NCBI GenBank assembly: GCA_038729325.1
Contig: JAVYSG010000015.1
Location: 1-23,855, forward strand
Reading direction: 5' to 3'
Source of the DNA: UBA509 sp038729325
Lineage (GTDB): Archaea; Thermoplasmatota; Thermoplasmata; Thermoplasmatales; Thermoplasmataceae
DNA: 23,855 bases
A model generated the notes under the pieces. The model saw only the letters and a list, made by a program, of their open reading frames with translations. It had not been told where the DNA came from and searched no databases. Made by a program: the position numbers and the translations under genes. This document shows positions 1-8,263 of this stretch, one piece after another; the stretch's first letter is position 1; each line of letters starts with the position of its first letter.

Positions 1-2
1 AA

Positions 3-1667
3 TTCCAGCCAATCCGGGAGGATATAAATGAAATTTCTCCGCAGGATCTGAAGAAAAAACTGCCGTCACTTATGGCAAAGATTCATTCCAGTGGAATATT
101 TCCATTCTTCTATGTTTATTCCCAGGCCGACGAGAAACACAGCTCCACATACGCACTTTACATTTATCAGGGCGGGTTGTCGCTTCCTGACAGAGAATAC
201 TACCTGTCCGAAACATTCTCATCACTGAAGCAGGAATTCCGTGAATACGTTCGGAAAGTTTTCACACTTTATGGTGAAGATGAGGAAAACTCCGGAAGAT
301 ACGCAGATATCATAGTCAATATGGAGACCCGAATGGCCAGAGTGTCCAGAAGCAGGGTCGATCTCAGAGACCCCGAAAAAAATTACAACAGAATATCTGT
401 TCAGGAACTTTCGGAAAAATACCCCCACATGGGTTTCGAAACATACATGATGTCTATGGGTGCCGGAAATACTGAATATGTCGTTGTTGGACAGCCGGAA
501 TTCCTTCAGGAGATCGACTCCATAATCTCTGGCAGTGAAGATACTGACCTGGCACTGTATATGAAATGGAACGTGATCAACAGCTCCCTCCCCTATCTCT
601 TCAGGGAAGCGGAGGAGATTCATTTCAACATGTATGGACGCAAGATAAGGGGGCAGCCTTCAATAGAACCAAGGTGGAAAAGAGCAGTTAACATCATAGA
701 CGCCTGCCTTGGAGAATCCCTTGGACAGCTTTATGTTGAAAGATATTTCACTGAGGAATCCAGACAGAAAATGGCCGAGTTGATCGCCGATATAATCAGC
801 GTGTTTTCAGACAGACTGAAGAACCTCACCTGGATGGGCGACACAACCAGGGAACTTGCGCTTAAAAAATTCGGGAAGCTCAGGGTGAAAATAGGAAATC
901 CCAGAAAATTCCGGGATTATTCTGCCATTTCCATAAAGCCGGATGATTATCTGGGCAATGTGCGCAGATCTGCTTCCTTTGAAATGAAACGACAGATGAC
1001 AAGAGTTGGAACCGGTGTTGATCCGGACGAATGGATGATGACACCGCCAACAGTCAATGCCTATTACTCTCCTCCTGACAATGAAATTGTTTTTCCCGCC
1101 GGTATTCTCCAACCCCCGTATTTCGATCCCGAAATGGATGATGCTGTTAACTATGGAGCTGTTGGTGCAGTTATTTCCCATGAAATCACACACGGTTTTG
1201 ATGATCAGGGAAGAAAATATGATGATGTCGGGAACATCAGGGACTGGTGGACAGCTGAGGATTCCAATAGATTCGAGGAACTTGCTCAGAAGGTTGTGGA
1301 AACATATGGCGCTCTTGAGGCACTTCCGGGCATGAAGGTTAACGGCAGGCTGACACTTGGCGAAAACATTGCGGACCTTGGTGGAGTCAGCATTGCATTC
1401 GAAGCCCTGCAGAGGCATCTGAAACGCCACCCTGATAGAAGCGTTACCGTTGACGGCTTCACACCGGAGCAGAGATTCTTTCTTTCATGGGCGCAGGTCT
1501 GGCGGGAAAACATCAGGGATGATGAGCTTAGAATGAGATTAACCATGGATCCGCATTCACCCAACAGGTTCAGGGCCACTGTTCCGGCTGTAAATCACTG
1601 GGCTTTTCCCGCTGCCTTCGGCGGCAAAATAGACGCAGCCGGTTCCGGGGGCCTGCAGGTGTGGTGA
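3..1667 (+). CDS. M13 family zinc metallopeptidase (neprilysin-like), 5' truncated by window edge
   Basis: The reading frame is open from base 3, so the ATG at 72 is probably internal and the true start lies left of the window. Numbering from that ATG, the zinc motif HEITH is at residues 370-374 and the third ligand is the Glu of GENIADLGG (431). NAYY (329-332) is the usual substrate-binding motif, and HSPNRFR plus a terminal VW match the M13 C-terminus. The family hydrolyses peptides and is usually membrane-anchored or secreted; any signal or anchor here would be in the missing N-terminus. The cysteine that normally precedes the final VW is replaced (LQVW), and the visible part holds only one Cys, so the usual M13 disulfides appear absent. 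The gene converges on the S49 protease gene with a 36-bp gap. Family assignment is very secure; the substrate is unknown. Confidence 0.95.
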   Translation, partial: FQPIREDINEISPQDLKKKLPSLMAKIHSSGIFPFFYVYSQADEKHSSTYALYIYQGGLSLPDREYYLSETFSSLKQEFREYVRKVFTLYGEDEENSGRYADIIVNMETRMARVSRSRVDLRDPEKNYNRISVQELSEKYPHMGFETYMMSMGAGNTEYVVVGQPEFLQEIDSIISGSEDTDLALYMKWNVINSSLPYLFREAEEIHFNMYGRKIRGQPSIEPRWKRAVNIIDACLGESLGQLYVERYFTEESRQKMAELIADIISVFSDRLKNLTWMGDTTRELALKKFGKLRVKIGNPRKFRDYSAISIKPDDYLGNVRRSASFEMKRQMTRVGTGVDPDEWMMTPPTVNAYYSPPDNEIVFPAGILQPPYFDPEMDDAVNYGAVGAVISHEITHGFDDQGRKYDDVGNIRDWWTAEDSNRFEELAQKVVETYGALEALPGMKVNGRLTLGENIADLGGVSIAFEALQRHLKRHPDRSVTVDGFTPEQRFFLSWAQVWRENIRDDELRMRLTMDPHSPNRFRATVPAVNHWAFPAAFGGKIDAAGSGGLQVW

Positions 1668-1703
1668 CATCCGTGGGATAAACGTGCTCTGTGGAGCAGC
1701 AGT

Positions 1704-2459
1704 TCATGATAGGGGATTCCAGTAGCCCACAGATGCGTCCAGAGTTTCGAAGACAGCATCTTTCACAGCCATTCCAATGAACCGCGATACAAATGATCTC
1801 CTTGGAGCAATGAATCTTGTCTTCTTGATTCCAGAAATCTTCTTCATCTCTGACAGTGCTTCATCGTATCCACCGATGGCGTCAACAAGTTTCAGATTCA
1901 GGGCATCTTCAGCTGTGAAAACTTCCCCTGTTGCTATGGTATCACGCTGATCGTCCGCAATTTTTCTTTCCGCCGAAACTGATTTCCAGAAAGACCTGTA
2001 AGATGAGTCAATTATGTGCAGCATTTTCTGTTTTCCTTCTTCTGTTGCCTCAGAAAACGGATTCAGCAGGTCCTTGTACTTGCCGGCTTTGCTCACCTGA
2101 ACATCGATGCCAATTTTTTCCATGAGTCTCCTGACATTTGGTGTTATGCTTATAACACCTATGGATCCGACAAGGGAAGTTTCCATTGAGTATATCCTGT
2201 TTGAAGCACTGGCTACCCAGTATGCACCTGAGGCACACATTCCAGTTACATAGGAAATTACAGGTTTCTTTTCGCGGATTGCGCGTACTTTCCGGAAAAG
2301 AATTTCGGAAGCATTGGCTTCACCTCCGGAACTGTTCATATGAATGAGAAGCCCGCGTACCCTTGAGCTTTTTTCAACCAGATCTAATATTGGCATAAGA
2401 CCGGAGAGTTTTCTGTCACTGATTGTGCCAGACAGTTCAGTTACTGCTATAAATGCCAT
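1704..2459 (-). CDS. S49 family serine protease (SppA-like), short form without membrane anchor
   Basis: The 251-residue protein has the ClpP/crotonase-like S49 fold. It shows SSGGEANASE near 43-52, the nucleophile region CASGAYWVAS with Ser77, and AGKYKD with Lys129. The 52-residue Ser-Lys spacing matches the archaeal SppA dyad of Thermococcus. Known S49 enzymes degrade signal peptides or membrane-protein fragments and are usually anchored by an N-terminal helix. Here an in-frame TAA lies three codons upstream of the ATG, so no anchor can be encoded, and the first strand begins at once (MAFIAVTELSG). The protein is therefore predicted to be cytoplasmic or peripherally bound. A TATA-like GGTATTAAGG lies about 27 bp upstream, fitting leaderless expression. 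The S49 call is secure; the signal-peptide role is family knowledge only. Confidence 0.93.
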   Translation of the reverse strand: MAFIAVTELSGTISDRKLSGLMPILDLVEKSSRVRGLLIHMNSSGGEANASEILFRKVRAIREKKPVISYVTGMCASGAYWVASASNRIYSMETSLVGSIGVISITPNVRRLMEKIGIDVQVSKAGKYKDLLNPFSEATEEGKQKMLHIIDSSYRSFWKSVSAERKIADDQRDTIATGEVFTAEDALNLKLVDAIGGYDEALSEMKKISGIKKTRFIAPRRSFVSRFIGMAVKDAVFETLDASVGYWNPLS

Positions 2460-2480
2460 GGGTGTTTATACTCAATTCTG

Positions 2481-2490
2481 CCTTAATACC
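2481..2490 (-). promoter_or_regulatory. TATA-like element of the S49 protease gene
   Basis: GGTATTAAGG on the minus strand is centred about 27 bp before the ATG at 2459, which would place transcription start at or next to the start codon. Confidence 0.4.
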
Positions 2491-2591
2491 TTTTCCAGTG
2501 GGAAGGCCGGTTGTATGCAGCCCGTGCAGGATTCATGTTTATAATACAGCCGGGAGAGAAAATTAAATCAGGTCCTGGGCAGATTCCGGTC

Positions 2592-2610
2592 TGCTCTGAA
2601 AAAATGAGCA
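2592..2610 (-). terminator. Possible weak terminator after the MFS gene
   Basis: TGCTC and GAGCA form a 5-bp stem around an A-rich loop, read on the minus strand as a T-run, 32-50 bp past the stop of the MFS gene. The stem is short, so the call rests mainly on the T-run. Confidence 0.25.
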
Positions 2611-2641
2611 ACGAAATTATACAATCACATTGAGAAATGGT

Positions 2642-3928
2642 TCACTTTGCCACTGCTGCCTGTACCGTACCTTCCTGGGCCTGTGGGGATACAAGTTTAC
2701 CGGTGCCCGGTATGAAGGCGGCGGAAATCACTGAAAGAATTGCAGTGGCGGTGACAACGATCCATATGGTTCTGTAATCAAATGAGTATAGATATGCAAA
2801 TGGCACGCCAACCAGTATAAATGTGATGCCAACAAGAGTCCTCTGAAGTGCTGAAAACATACCGCGGTTCTCCTTGCCGATGACCTTCACCTCGTATGAC
2901 ATTGCACCGGAGACGAATAGCGGACCGAATGCATTGAAGGATATTGAACCATAGAATATGTACGGATTCCGGAGGTATATTGACGCCAGTATTGCTCCAT
3001 AGAAGAAAATATCAAAGAGGCCCAGAAGAATTATGTAACCCTTACCGGTGGATGGGTGACGGTCAACATACTTTCCAGAGTAGATACCGGAAGGTATGGA
3101 TATTGCAAAGCCTATTCCCAGCAGGATAATGGAATACTCAGGAATAACCCCGATTTTTTCCCCGCTCAATATGAAGAAATAAGAAAGCCCGTATACCCCC
3201 ACTGACATGAATATCTTTGTGAGAAGGACGGGTATCACGAACCTGCGCTTATCCCTGAACAGAACCAGGCTTTCCCTGAAGGTGGGCCTGCGGGTTGCTC
3301 CTTCATTCTTAAGCGCAAGTTTTCGGCTTTCCGGAAAAAGTACAAAGAAAGTAAGAACAGTTACCACAAGCAGAATCACGCCAGAAACCAGATACACAAT
3401 ATACATGTGCGAGAATTCCTTCATTGCTGCCACAACAAACATGGCTGCAGTGCCTCCTGCTGTTTCCATCATTATGATTCTGGAGTAGTGCTTGCCCAGA
3501 ATGGAAAGTTTTGATGCTTTTCCTATAAATGAACCAAGCGATGACTTATATGTGTTCTGTGTAACAAGGACGGCCCCTATGACAGCTGAGGAGATGACGT
3601 ATGCCTGAAGCAGGCCCGGGAAGAAACGCAGAGAAAGCAGTATCATCCCGGAACTGTAAATAAGCGAACCTATGATCATAAGCACGTATGAGAAACCTCT
3701 ATCGATGGCCCTGCCCTGAGGAATCAGTATCACGAGAAGTATGACCTGGCCTATTGTGGTGCCAATCCCCCCGAATATGATGGGAATATTATAACTCTGC
3801 AGAAGGTAGAAAACAGTATAGCCAAATATGTTCATTGCCATGGCAAAGAAGAAATTCATCACAGAAAGTGTTGATACAAAAGGATTAATGCTGCCTCTGG
3901 TGGAATCACTTTCACCTGCACTGTCCAT
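2642..3928 (-). CDS. Major facilitator superfamily (MFS) transporter
   Basis: This 428-residue protein is almost wholly hydrophobic, with roughly 12 predicted membrane helices in two halves. They are separated by a charged cytoplasmic loop near residues 200-225 (ESRKLALKNEG...RRPTFRES). Basic or charged turns such as GRAIDRG and SGKYVDRHPSTGK resemble the conserved MFS loop 2-3 and 8-9 motifs. It should be a secondary transporter in the cytoplasmic membrane; the substrate cannot be told from the sequence. The ATG at 3928 sits about 23 bp downstream of an AT-rich TATA-like element, so the transcript is probably leaderless. The genes on either side (S49 protease, small HisA-like protein) lie on the same strand but have separate promoters, so the context does not suggest a substrate. 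Confidence 0.85.
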   Translation of the reverse strand: MDSAGESDSTRGSINPFVSTLSVMNFFFAMAMNIFGYTVFYLLQSYNIPIIFGGIGTTIGQVILLVILIPQGRAIDRGFSYVLMIIGSLIYSSGMILLSLRFFPGLLQAYVISSAVIGAVLVTQNTYKSSLGSFIGKASKLSILGKHYSRIIMMETAGGTAAMFVVAAMKEFSHMYIVYLVSGVILLVVTVLTFFVLFPESRKLALKNEGATRRPTFRESLVLFRDKRRFVIPVLLTKIFMSVGVYGLSYFFILSGEKIGVIPEYSIILLGIGFAISIPSGIYSGKYVDRHPSTGKGYIILLGLFDIFFYGAILASIYLRNPYIFYGSISFNAFGPLFVSGAMSYEVKVIGKENRGMFSALQRTLVGITFILVGVPFAYLYSFDYRTIWIVVTATAILSVISAAFIPGTGKLVSPQAQEGTVQAAVAK

Positions 3929-3942
3929 GTCAGAATCTATAT

Positions 3943-3956
3943 CAGATATTTAATAT
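3943..3956 (-). promoter_or_regulatory. TATA box of the MFS gene
   Basis: An AT-rich element reading TTAAATATC on the minus strand is centred about 23-25 bp before the ATG at 3928. Confidence 0.45.
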
Positions 3957-4105
3957 ATATCAGTTTCTACGAATTTCGTCAGTATGTAAATCAGATTCCC
4001 TGAGTTAATCTGGTTAAACATGTTTCATTGCTATGCAGCATCATTGTCTGCAGACCTGGTATTTATTATTGATATATGAGGGAAAGACCTGAGTGGAAAT
4101 TCCCG

Positions 4106-4591
4106 TCAAATAAACCTGAGAAGGTCTTCCGGGAAATTATCAAGGTCCACATATTTCTCAGAAGACATTGCTATCCCGGCATTGTAGCAGATGCTGAAGG
4201 GTCCATTTATCTCTCCTGTTGCAAGAAATGCTGTTCCTCCGTATGCCCGGAATCTCTCAACTTTTTCCTGATTGCTGTATGGAAATACAGTATCAGGAGA
4301 AATATCAAGCACCTTTTGCAATACCGAATCCTTCATGTCAGGATCTACAACAACTCTTGCCGCTCCAGAAACAAGTGAGTCTACCAGATCGTATTCTCTC
4401 TGTACCATGTTGAAGACCACAGTATCAAAGAACTTTGCGACTCTCGTGTAGATCTTGAAGTTATAGTTTCCGTGAAGTATGCCGTCATAATCACAGAGAA
4501 AAATCTGATCGCCTTCCAGGGTCTCAAGCTGCTGGCCCTGTGGAATGCCTTCCAGTACGTGGTTTCTGACGGAAATGCATCTAATCTTCAA
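4106..4591 (-). CDS. Small uncharacterised protein, possibly a truncated HisA-like (COG1411-type) barrel
   Basis: The 161-residue protein is not firmly recognised. Its first half has the pattern of HisA-related TIM barrels: IFLCDYDGILHGNYN resembles the 'ADLDAIxGxxxN' strand, and a strand FFDTVVFNM, then GAARVVVDPDM, then ATGEINGPF follow as later strands. At 161 residues it is too short for a complete barrel of about 230. The start is TTG: no ATG lies between it and an in-frame TGA 13 codons upstream, and a TATA-like ATTTTATAC is centred about 28 bp before it. The reading is consistent with leaderless initiation. No catalytic residues can be assigned. It could also be an unrelated Thermoplasmatales-specific protein. 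It is the first gene of a minus-strand run but has its own promoter. Confidence 0.6.
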   Translation of the reverse strand: MKIRCISVRNHVLEGIPQGQQLETLEGDQIFLCDYDGILHGNYNFKIYTRVAKFFDTVVFNMVQREYDLVDSLVSGAARVVVDPDMKDSVLQKVLDISPDTVFPYSNQEKVERFRAYGGTAFLATGEINGPFSICYNAGIAMSSEKYVDLDNFPEDLLRFI

Positions 4592-4612
4592 CGCACTGCA
4601 AAGCAGAACGAC

Positions 4613-4624
4613 CGTATAAAATAT
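4613..4624 (-). promoter_or_regulatory. TATA box of the TTG-start gene
   Basis: On the minus strand AAATATTTTATACGG contains a clear TATA-like core about 25-28 bp before the TTG at 4591. This spacing supports the TTG as the true start. Confidence 0.45.
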
Positions 4625-4657
4625 TTGTCAGGGGGAGCATGTCAATATATCACAGGG

Positions 4658-4750
4658 TTATGCATACCATCAGTGGGAGAGGTATCACGCTGATGCACTG
4701 AATTGTGCATCCAGAGAAATGCAAAATATGTGTGATCACAGGTGCATGTC
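4658..4750. promoter_or_regulatory. Cluster of TGCAT half-sites and palindromes upstream of the Usp gene
   Basis: The divergent intergenic region holds TTATGCATACC (4658-4668), a perfect 7-bp inverted repeat GATGCAC / GTGCATC with a 6-nt spacer (4692-4711), AAATGCAA (4718-4725), a perfect 10-bp palindrome TGTGATCACA (4731-4740) and GGTGCATG (4741-4748). All lie upstream of the Usp TATA element. They look like a regulator-binding array, but no regulator is identified. Confidence 0.4.
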
Positions 4751-4766
4751 AGATCAATCAGGAAAA

Positions 4767-4776
4767 CTTAATTATG
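4767..4776 (+). promoter_or_regulatory. TATA box of the universal stress protein gene
   Basis: CTTAATTATG is centred about 21 bp before the ATG at 4792 and about 27 bp before a second in-frame ATG at 4798. Leaderless start at either codon is possible. Confidence 0.4.
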
Positions 4777-4791
4777 TTTTCTTAATTATAT

Positions 4792-5616
4792 ATGGATATG
4801 TTTTCCACATCAAGATCATACCTGTTGAAGTTTGACCGGACAATTGTGCCAATGGCTAAGGGTGACAGGTCAAGAACCGTTCTGGATCTCGCATTTGATC
4901 TGGCAAACAAATACTCATCAGAGATCACTGCGCTCACTGTGAAGGAAAATGTGAGGGAAGTCACCTGGAGTGATAAGGTCGCTGTGGTGATCAATGCCTA
5001 CAAAGAGGGCAAGGAGAAGAATATCAAGGTCATCCCCAAGGTAAGGACCTCAAAATCAGTAAAACAGGGCATTGTGGAGGAAGTGCGCAGCAGGGCATAT
5101 GATATACTCCTCCTGGGAACATTCAAACGATCCGTGCTTTCCGCCTCCATATTCGGCACAATAGGAGACTATGTGATCAAGAACTCCACCATACCAACTG
5201 CAGTTGTCAGTTTGCATGGAAGCAAATACCCCTACGGAAAGATTCTTGTACCTCTGTGCGAAACACTGACCACAAGGGCAGCAGTCTCCTTTGCACTCCA
5301 CATGAAAAAAGCACTGAACTCAAAGCTCATACTTGCCGACCTCAGAAAATTTGACAGGAAAAAAACCCATGGCTTCAACACTCTTATGGACAGGCTTGGC
5401 GAAGCTATTGAACAGTATGGATCCGACATAACTGTGGTCAGACCCGGAATGTCCAGCAACCTCACAGATGAAGTTTCAAATCTCATAAGAGAACAGAATC
5501 CGGATGTGATAGTCATGGGTGTCAGGAATTCACCAGGCGGGAAAGTGCGCTTTAACTCTGATCTGAAGGCCATCATAAAGGGAACATACCAGGATACAAT
5601 TGTAGTCAGGAAATAA
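4792..5616 (+). CDS. Tandem-domain universal stress protein (UspA family)
   Basis: The 274-residue protein has two Usp domains. Domain 1 (about 12-145) starts with FDRTIVPMAKGDRSRTVLD and ends with GTFKRSV...IPTAVVSL. Domain 2 (about 147-274) starts YGKILVPLCETLTTRAAV and ends with DVIVMGVRNSPGG...DTIVVRK. The ATP-binding Usp motif (G-x2-G-x9-G-S/T) is only partly kept: the second Gly is lost in domain 1, where GTFKRS stands in place of the usual GSHGRT, so this may be a non-ATP-binding Usp. The gene converges on kdpC with a 12-bp gap and is not part of the kdp transcript. KdpD sensors elsewhere carry a Usp domain, so a link to potassium homeostasis is conceivable but is inference. The second ATG at 4798 is an equally plausible start. 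Confidence 0.9.
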   Translation: MDMFSTSRSYLLKFDRTIVPMAKGDRSRTVLDLAFDLANKYSSEITALTVKENVREVTWSDKVAVVINAYKEGKEKNIKVIPKVRTSKSVKQGIVEEVRSRAYDILLLGTFKRSVLSASIFGTIGDYVIKNSTIPTAVVSLHGSKYPYGKILVPLCETLTTRAAVSFALHMKKALNSKLILADLRKFDRKKTHGFNTLMDRLGEAIEQYGSDITVVRPGMSSNLTDEVSNLIREQNPDVIVMGVRNSPGGKVRFNSDLKAIIKGTYQDTIVVRK

Positions 5617-5628
5617 TGGCAATTTTCC

Positions 5629-6270
5629 TCATTGGAGAAAATTACCTGGAAGTATGCCTTTATCCATCAGGTACTGTATGATGATAAAGTTAAGAGTGAC
5701 AGTGTTGACATAGTATGATCCAAATAGCGGAAAATTCTGCTTCTCATTTTGTTTGATGCTGTAATTCAGGAAAGCTTCAACCGACGATATGCTCAGGTTT
5801 GCACTGCTGTTTATGCCGAGGGTAACTATGGATTGCCCTATTCTTGCAACCTGATCGTATGCACCTGCAACGGGAATGTTCGGGTCCAGTCCGGATGCGG
5901 ATGGCGAAACCATGTCATATGGAACCTGGGAAATGTTTATCCCGGGATTCTCTGACATAAACTGCTTCAGATAGTGCTCTGTCATGTTTAAAAATGCCGG
6001 GTTGTCTGGCGAAATCTCTGTGCTTCCTGACTGGGACAGGTTGTAGCCTGTGGCAGATGGGCGGGGCTGGAAGAATACTGAGGAATTGAAGGCCTCAGCA
6101 AGATATACGGAACCATAAACTGTGCCGTTAATGATGACGGGCGAACCTGAAGACTGCCATGGCAGGGCATGCTCTGTTATGAGTGCCGTTGCGGTGGGAT
6201 AAGCAAATCCCAGCACAGCCATTATGGATAAAGCAAGAAGAAATGATCTGATCAGTGTCTTTGCATTCAT
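5629..6270 (-). CDS. kdpC: Potassium-transporting ATPase subunit C
   Basis: KdpC is the single-span subunit that helps couple KdpB to KdpA and raises ATP affinity in the Kdp K+ pump. The 213-residue protein has one N-terminal membrane helix (about residues 6-30, LIRSFLLALSIMAVLGFAYP). The family signature follows: GSPVIINGTVYGSVYLAEAF, FFQPRPSATGYN and STEISPDNPA. The C-terminus is the extracytoplasmic domain. Its ATG begins one base after the kdpB stop, preceded by a purine-rich ribosome-binding stretch (GGGAGGGGTGGT) inside the kdpB end, so translation is probably coupled. It is the last gene of the kdpF-A-B-C operon and converges on the Usp gene. Confidence 0.96.
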   Translation of the reverse strand: MNAKTLIRSFLLALSIMAVLGFAYPTATALITEHALPWQSSGSPVIINGTVYGSVYLAEAFNSSVFFQPRPSATGYNLSQSGSTEISPDNPAFLNMTEHYLKQFMSENPGINISQVPYDMVSPSASGLDPNIPVAGAYDQVARIGQSIVTLGINSSANLSISSVEAFLNYSIKQNEKQNFPLFGSYYVNTVTLNFIIIQYLMDKGILPGNFLQ

Positions 6271-6271
6271 C

Positions 6272-8263
6272 CTACCACACCACCCCTCCCAAAGATAGAA
6301 GCACGTAAATGAGCTTTATGAAAATAAAAGGAACAATAACTCCCCCAAGTCCATAGAGAAGAAGATTGCGTTTCAGAAGGTCTGATATACCGGATGGGAC
6401 GAACCTGACTCCCCTGATTGCCAGGGGAATGAGCACCACTATTATGGCTGTATTGAATATAAGGGCAGAAGTTATTGCGAGAAGTGGGTTTGAGAGGCCC
6501 AGAATGTTCAGATAGTCCAGGCTTGGAAATATAAAGAATATTGCCGGGATAATTACAAAGTACTTTGAAATGTCGTTGGCGATGCTGAATGTTGTAAGAG
6601 CACCCCTGGTGATCAGTATCTGCTTTCCTATGAATATGATATCAAGCAGCTTGGTGGGGTCGTTGTCCAGATCGACCATGTTGGCTGCCTCCTTCGCAGC
6701 TGGTGTGCCATTATTCATGGCAAGCCCAACGTCTGCCTTTGCAAGTGCTGGTGCATCGTTGGTGCCATCTCCAACCATGGCCACCATCAGTTGTTTTTCC
6801 TTTTCTCCAATAACAACATTGTATTTGTCCATGGGCGTTACATTTGCAACAAATTCATCAATACCCGCTTCTCTTGCTATATATTCGGCGGTTACTTCAT
6901 CATCGCCGGTGCACATGATGGTCTTAATGTTCATGGATTTTATGGATTCAAGCCTCTCCTTCACTCCGGGTTTCAGAAGGTCATTCAGCTCGATAACCCC
7001 GGTGAATTTTCCGTTCTGAACAACAGGAATGGCAGTGCCCCCGCGCATGGAAATCTCCTTGCAGAGGGCCTCAATGAAAGTATCACTCAGGGAAAATTTT
7101 GCCTTCAGGGATTTCAGTGATCCTTTCAGTATTTCCGTGTCTCCGATTTTCACACCGCTGAATTTTGTTTCCGCTGAGAATGGTATGAACTCATGCTCTC
7201 CAACATCCCCGGCAGTGATGGCAACACCCTCCTTCCTGGCAAGGTTAACTATTGAAATTCCCTCCTTGGTCATATCCTCCAGTGAAGATAATGCGCACAT
7301 CCTGACAAAATCGCCATAATCCACACCGGTGTTGGGATAGAATTTCACTGCCTCCCTCTCACCTATTGTAACCGTTCCGGTCTTGTCCAGGATTATGGTG
7401 TCTATGTCACCTGCATTCTCAACCGCCCTTCCGCTCTTGGCTATTATGTTGAACTCTGAGATCTTGTTTATGGCTGATACCCCAATGGCCGGAAGGAGTG
7501 CACCAATTGTGGTTGGCATCAGGGCTATGAGAAGAACCAGCAGCATGATTATATTAATTGTAATGCCCAGAAGTCGGGCCATGGGGAATATAACAGCAGA
7601 AATTATAAGGAATACCAGGGTAAGCCCTGAGAGGAGGACAGCCAGTGCCAACTCATTTGGAGTCCGCTGCCTTGTAGCTGTGCCGATTAGCTTTATCATG
7701 TTGTCTATGAAGCTGTTCCCCGGATCGGATGTGGCCCTTATTGTTGCTCTGTCCGTAACAAGTTTGGTAGAACCGGTTACGCTGTCTCCCTGGACCTTCA
7801 TCACAGATCTGGATTCGCCGGTTATGTTGGATTCATTAACATAGCAACTCCCGCTGATAATTTCTCCGTCCACCGGAATGATCTCATCCTGGTAAACCTC
7901 GATGATATCGCCCTTCCTCACATCTGACGAGGGCCGATCAACCGTACCGCTATCTGTCACAACATGTGCCATTATATTGGTTTTCATTTTTCTGAGGGAT
8001 GCAGTTATGGCGTTGCTTTTTCCCTCAGAGAATGCTTCCGCAAGATTGCTGAAAAATATGGTCAGGAACAGCATTACAGTTGTTGATATATAGAACTCAC
8101 TGTAAGGAAAGACAGAGGGCAGATCAGCCAGTCCAGGGAATATGGTAAGTACCAGTGAAACCAGAAAAGCAACCTCTGTTACAAACATCACCGGGTTGCG
8201 AATCAGCCTGTCAGGCCTGAAATCTCTCAGTGTAAAGTAAAGTATTTCTGCATATCTGTTCAT
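6272..8263 (-). CDS. kdpB: Potassium-transporting ATPase ATP-binding subunit B
   Basis: KdpB is the P-type ATPase subunit that hydrolyses ATP to drive K+ import through KdpA. The 663-residue protein shows the TGES actuator loop (148-151; Ser151 corresponds to the inhibitory phosphorylation site Ser162 of E. coli KdpB). It also shows the LMPTTIGALLPAIG helix, phosphorylated Asp293 in DKTGTVT, CTGDD in place of the usual TGDN, and the hinge MVGDGTNDAPALAKADVGLAM. Seven or so membrane helices are seen, and the length is normal for the family. Its ATG overlaps the kdpA stop by four bases (ATGA), and GGGGTGAT just upstream complements the 16S rRNA 3' end, so it should be translated by coupling. 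The TGDD variant is the only oddity. Confidence 0.97.
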   Translation of the reverse strand: MNRYAEILYFTLRDFRPDRLIRNPVMFVTEVAFLVSLVLTIFPGLADLPSVFPYSEFYISTTVMLFLTIFFSNLAEAFSEGKSNAITASLRKMKTNIMAHVVTDSGTVDRPSSDVRKGDIIEVYQDEIIPVDGEIISGSCYVNESNITGESRSVMKVQGDSVTGSTKLVTDRATIRATSDPGNSFIDNMIKLIGTATRQRTPNELALAVLLSGLTLVFLIISAVIFPMARLLGITINIIMLLVLLIALMPTTIGALLPAIGVSAINKISEFNIIAKSGRAVENAGDIDTIILDKTGTVTIGEREAVKFYPNTGVDYGDFVRMCALSSLEDMTKEGISIVNLARKEGVAITAGDVGEHEFIPFSAETKFSGVKIGDTEILKGSLKSLKAKFSLSDTFIEALCKEISMRGGTAIPVVQNGKFTGVIELNDLLKPGVKERLESIKSMNIKTIMCTGDDEVTAEYIAREAGIDEFVANVTPMDKYNVVIGEKEKQLMVAMVGDGTNDAPALAKADVGLAMNNGTPAAKEAANMVDLDNDPTKLLDIIFIGKQILITRGALTTFSIANDISKYFVIIPAIFFIFPSLDYLNILGLSNPLLAITSALIFNTAIIVVLIPLAIRGVRFVPSGISDLLKRNLLLYGLGGVIVPFIFIKLIYVLLSLGGVVW

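Noticed and set aside
807..1430. Long minus-strand ORF (207 codons) opposite the M13 peptidase
   Set aside because: It lies antisense to a region with clear M13 motifs, has Cys/Ile/His-rich text without domain features and no promoter; it is a shadow of the real gene.
7383..7844. Plus-strand ORF opposite kdpB
   Set aside because: It is antisense to strongly conserved kdpB sequence, with Met/Ser/Ile-rich text typical of a reverse shadow; no promoter or motif.
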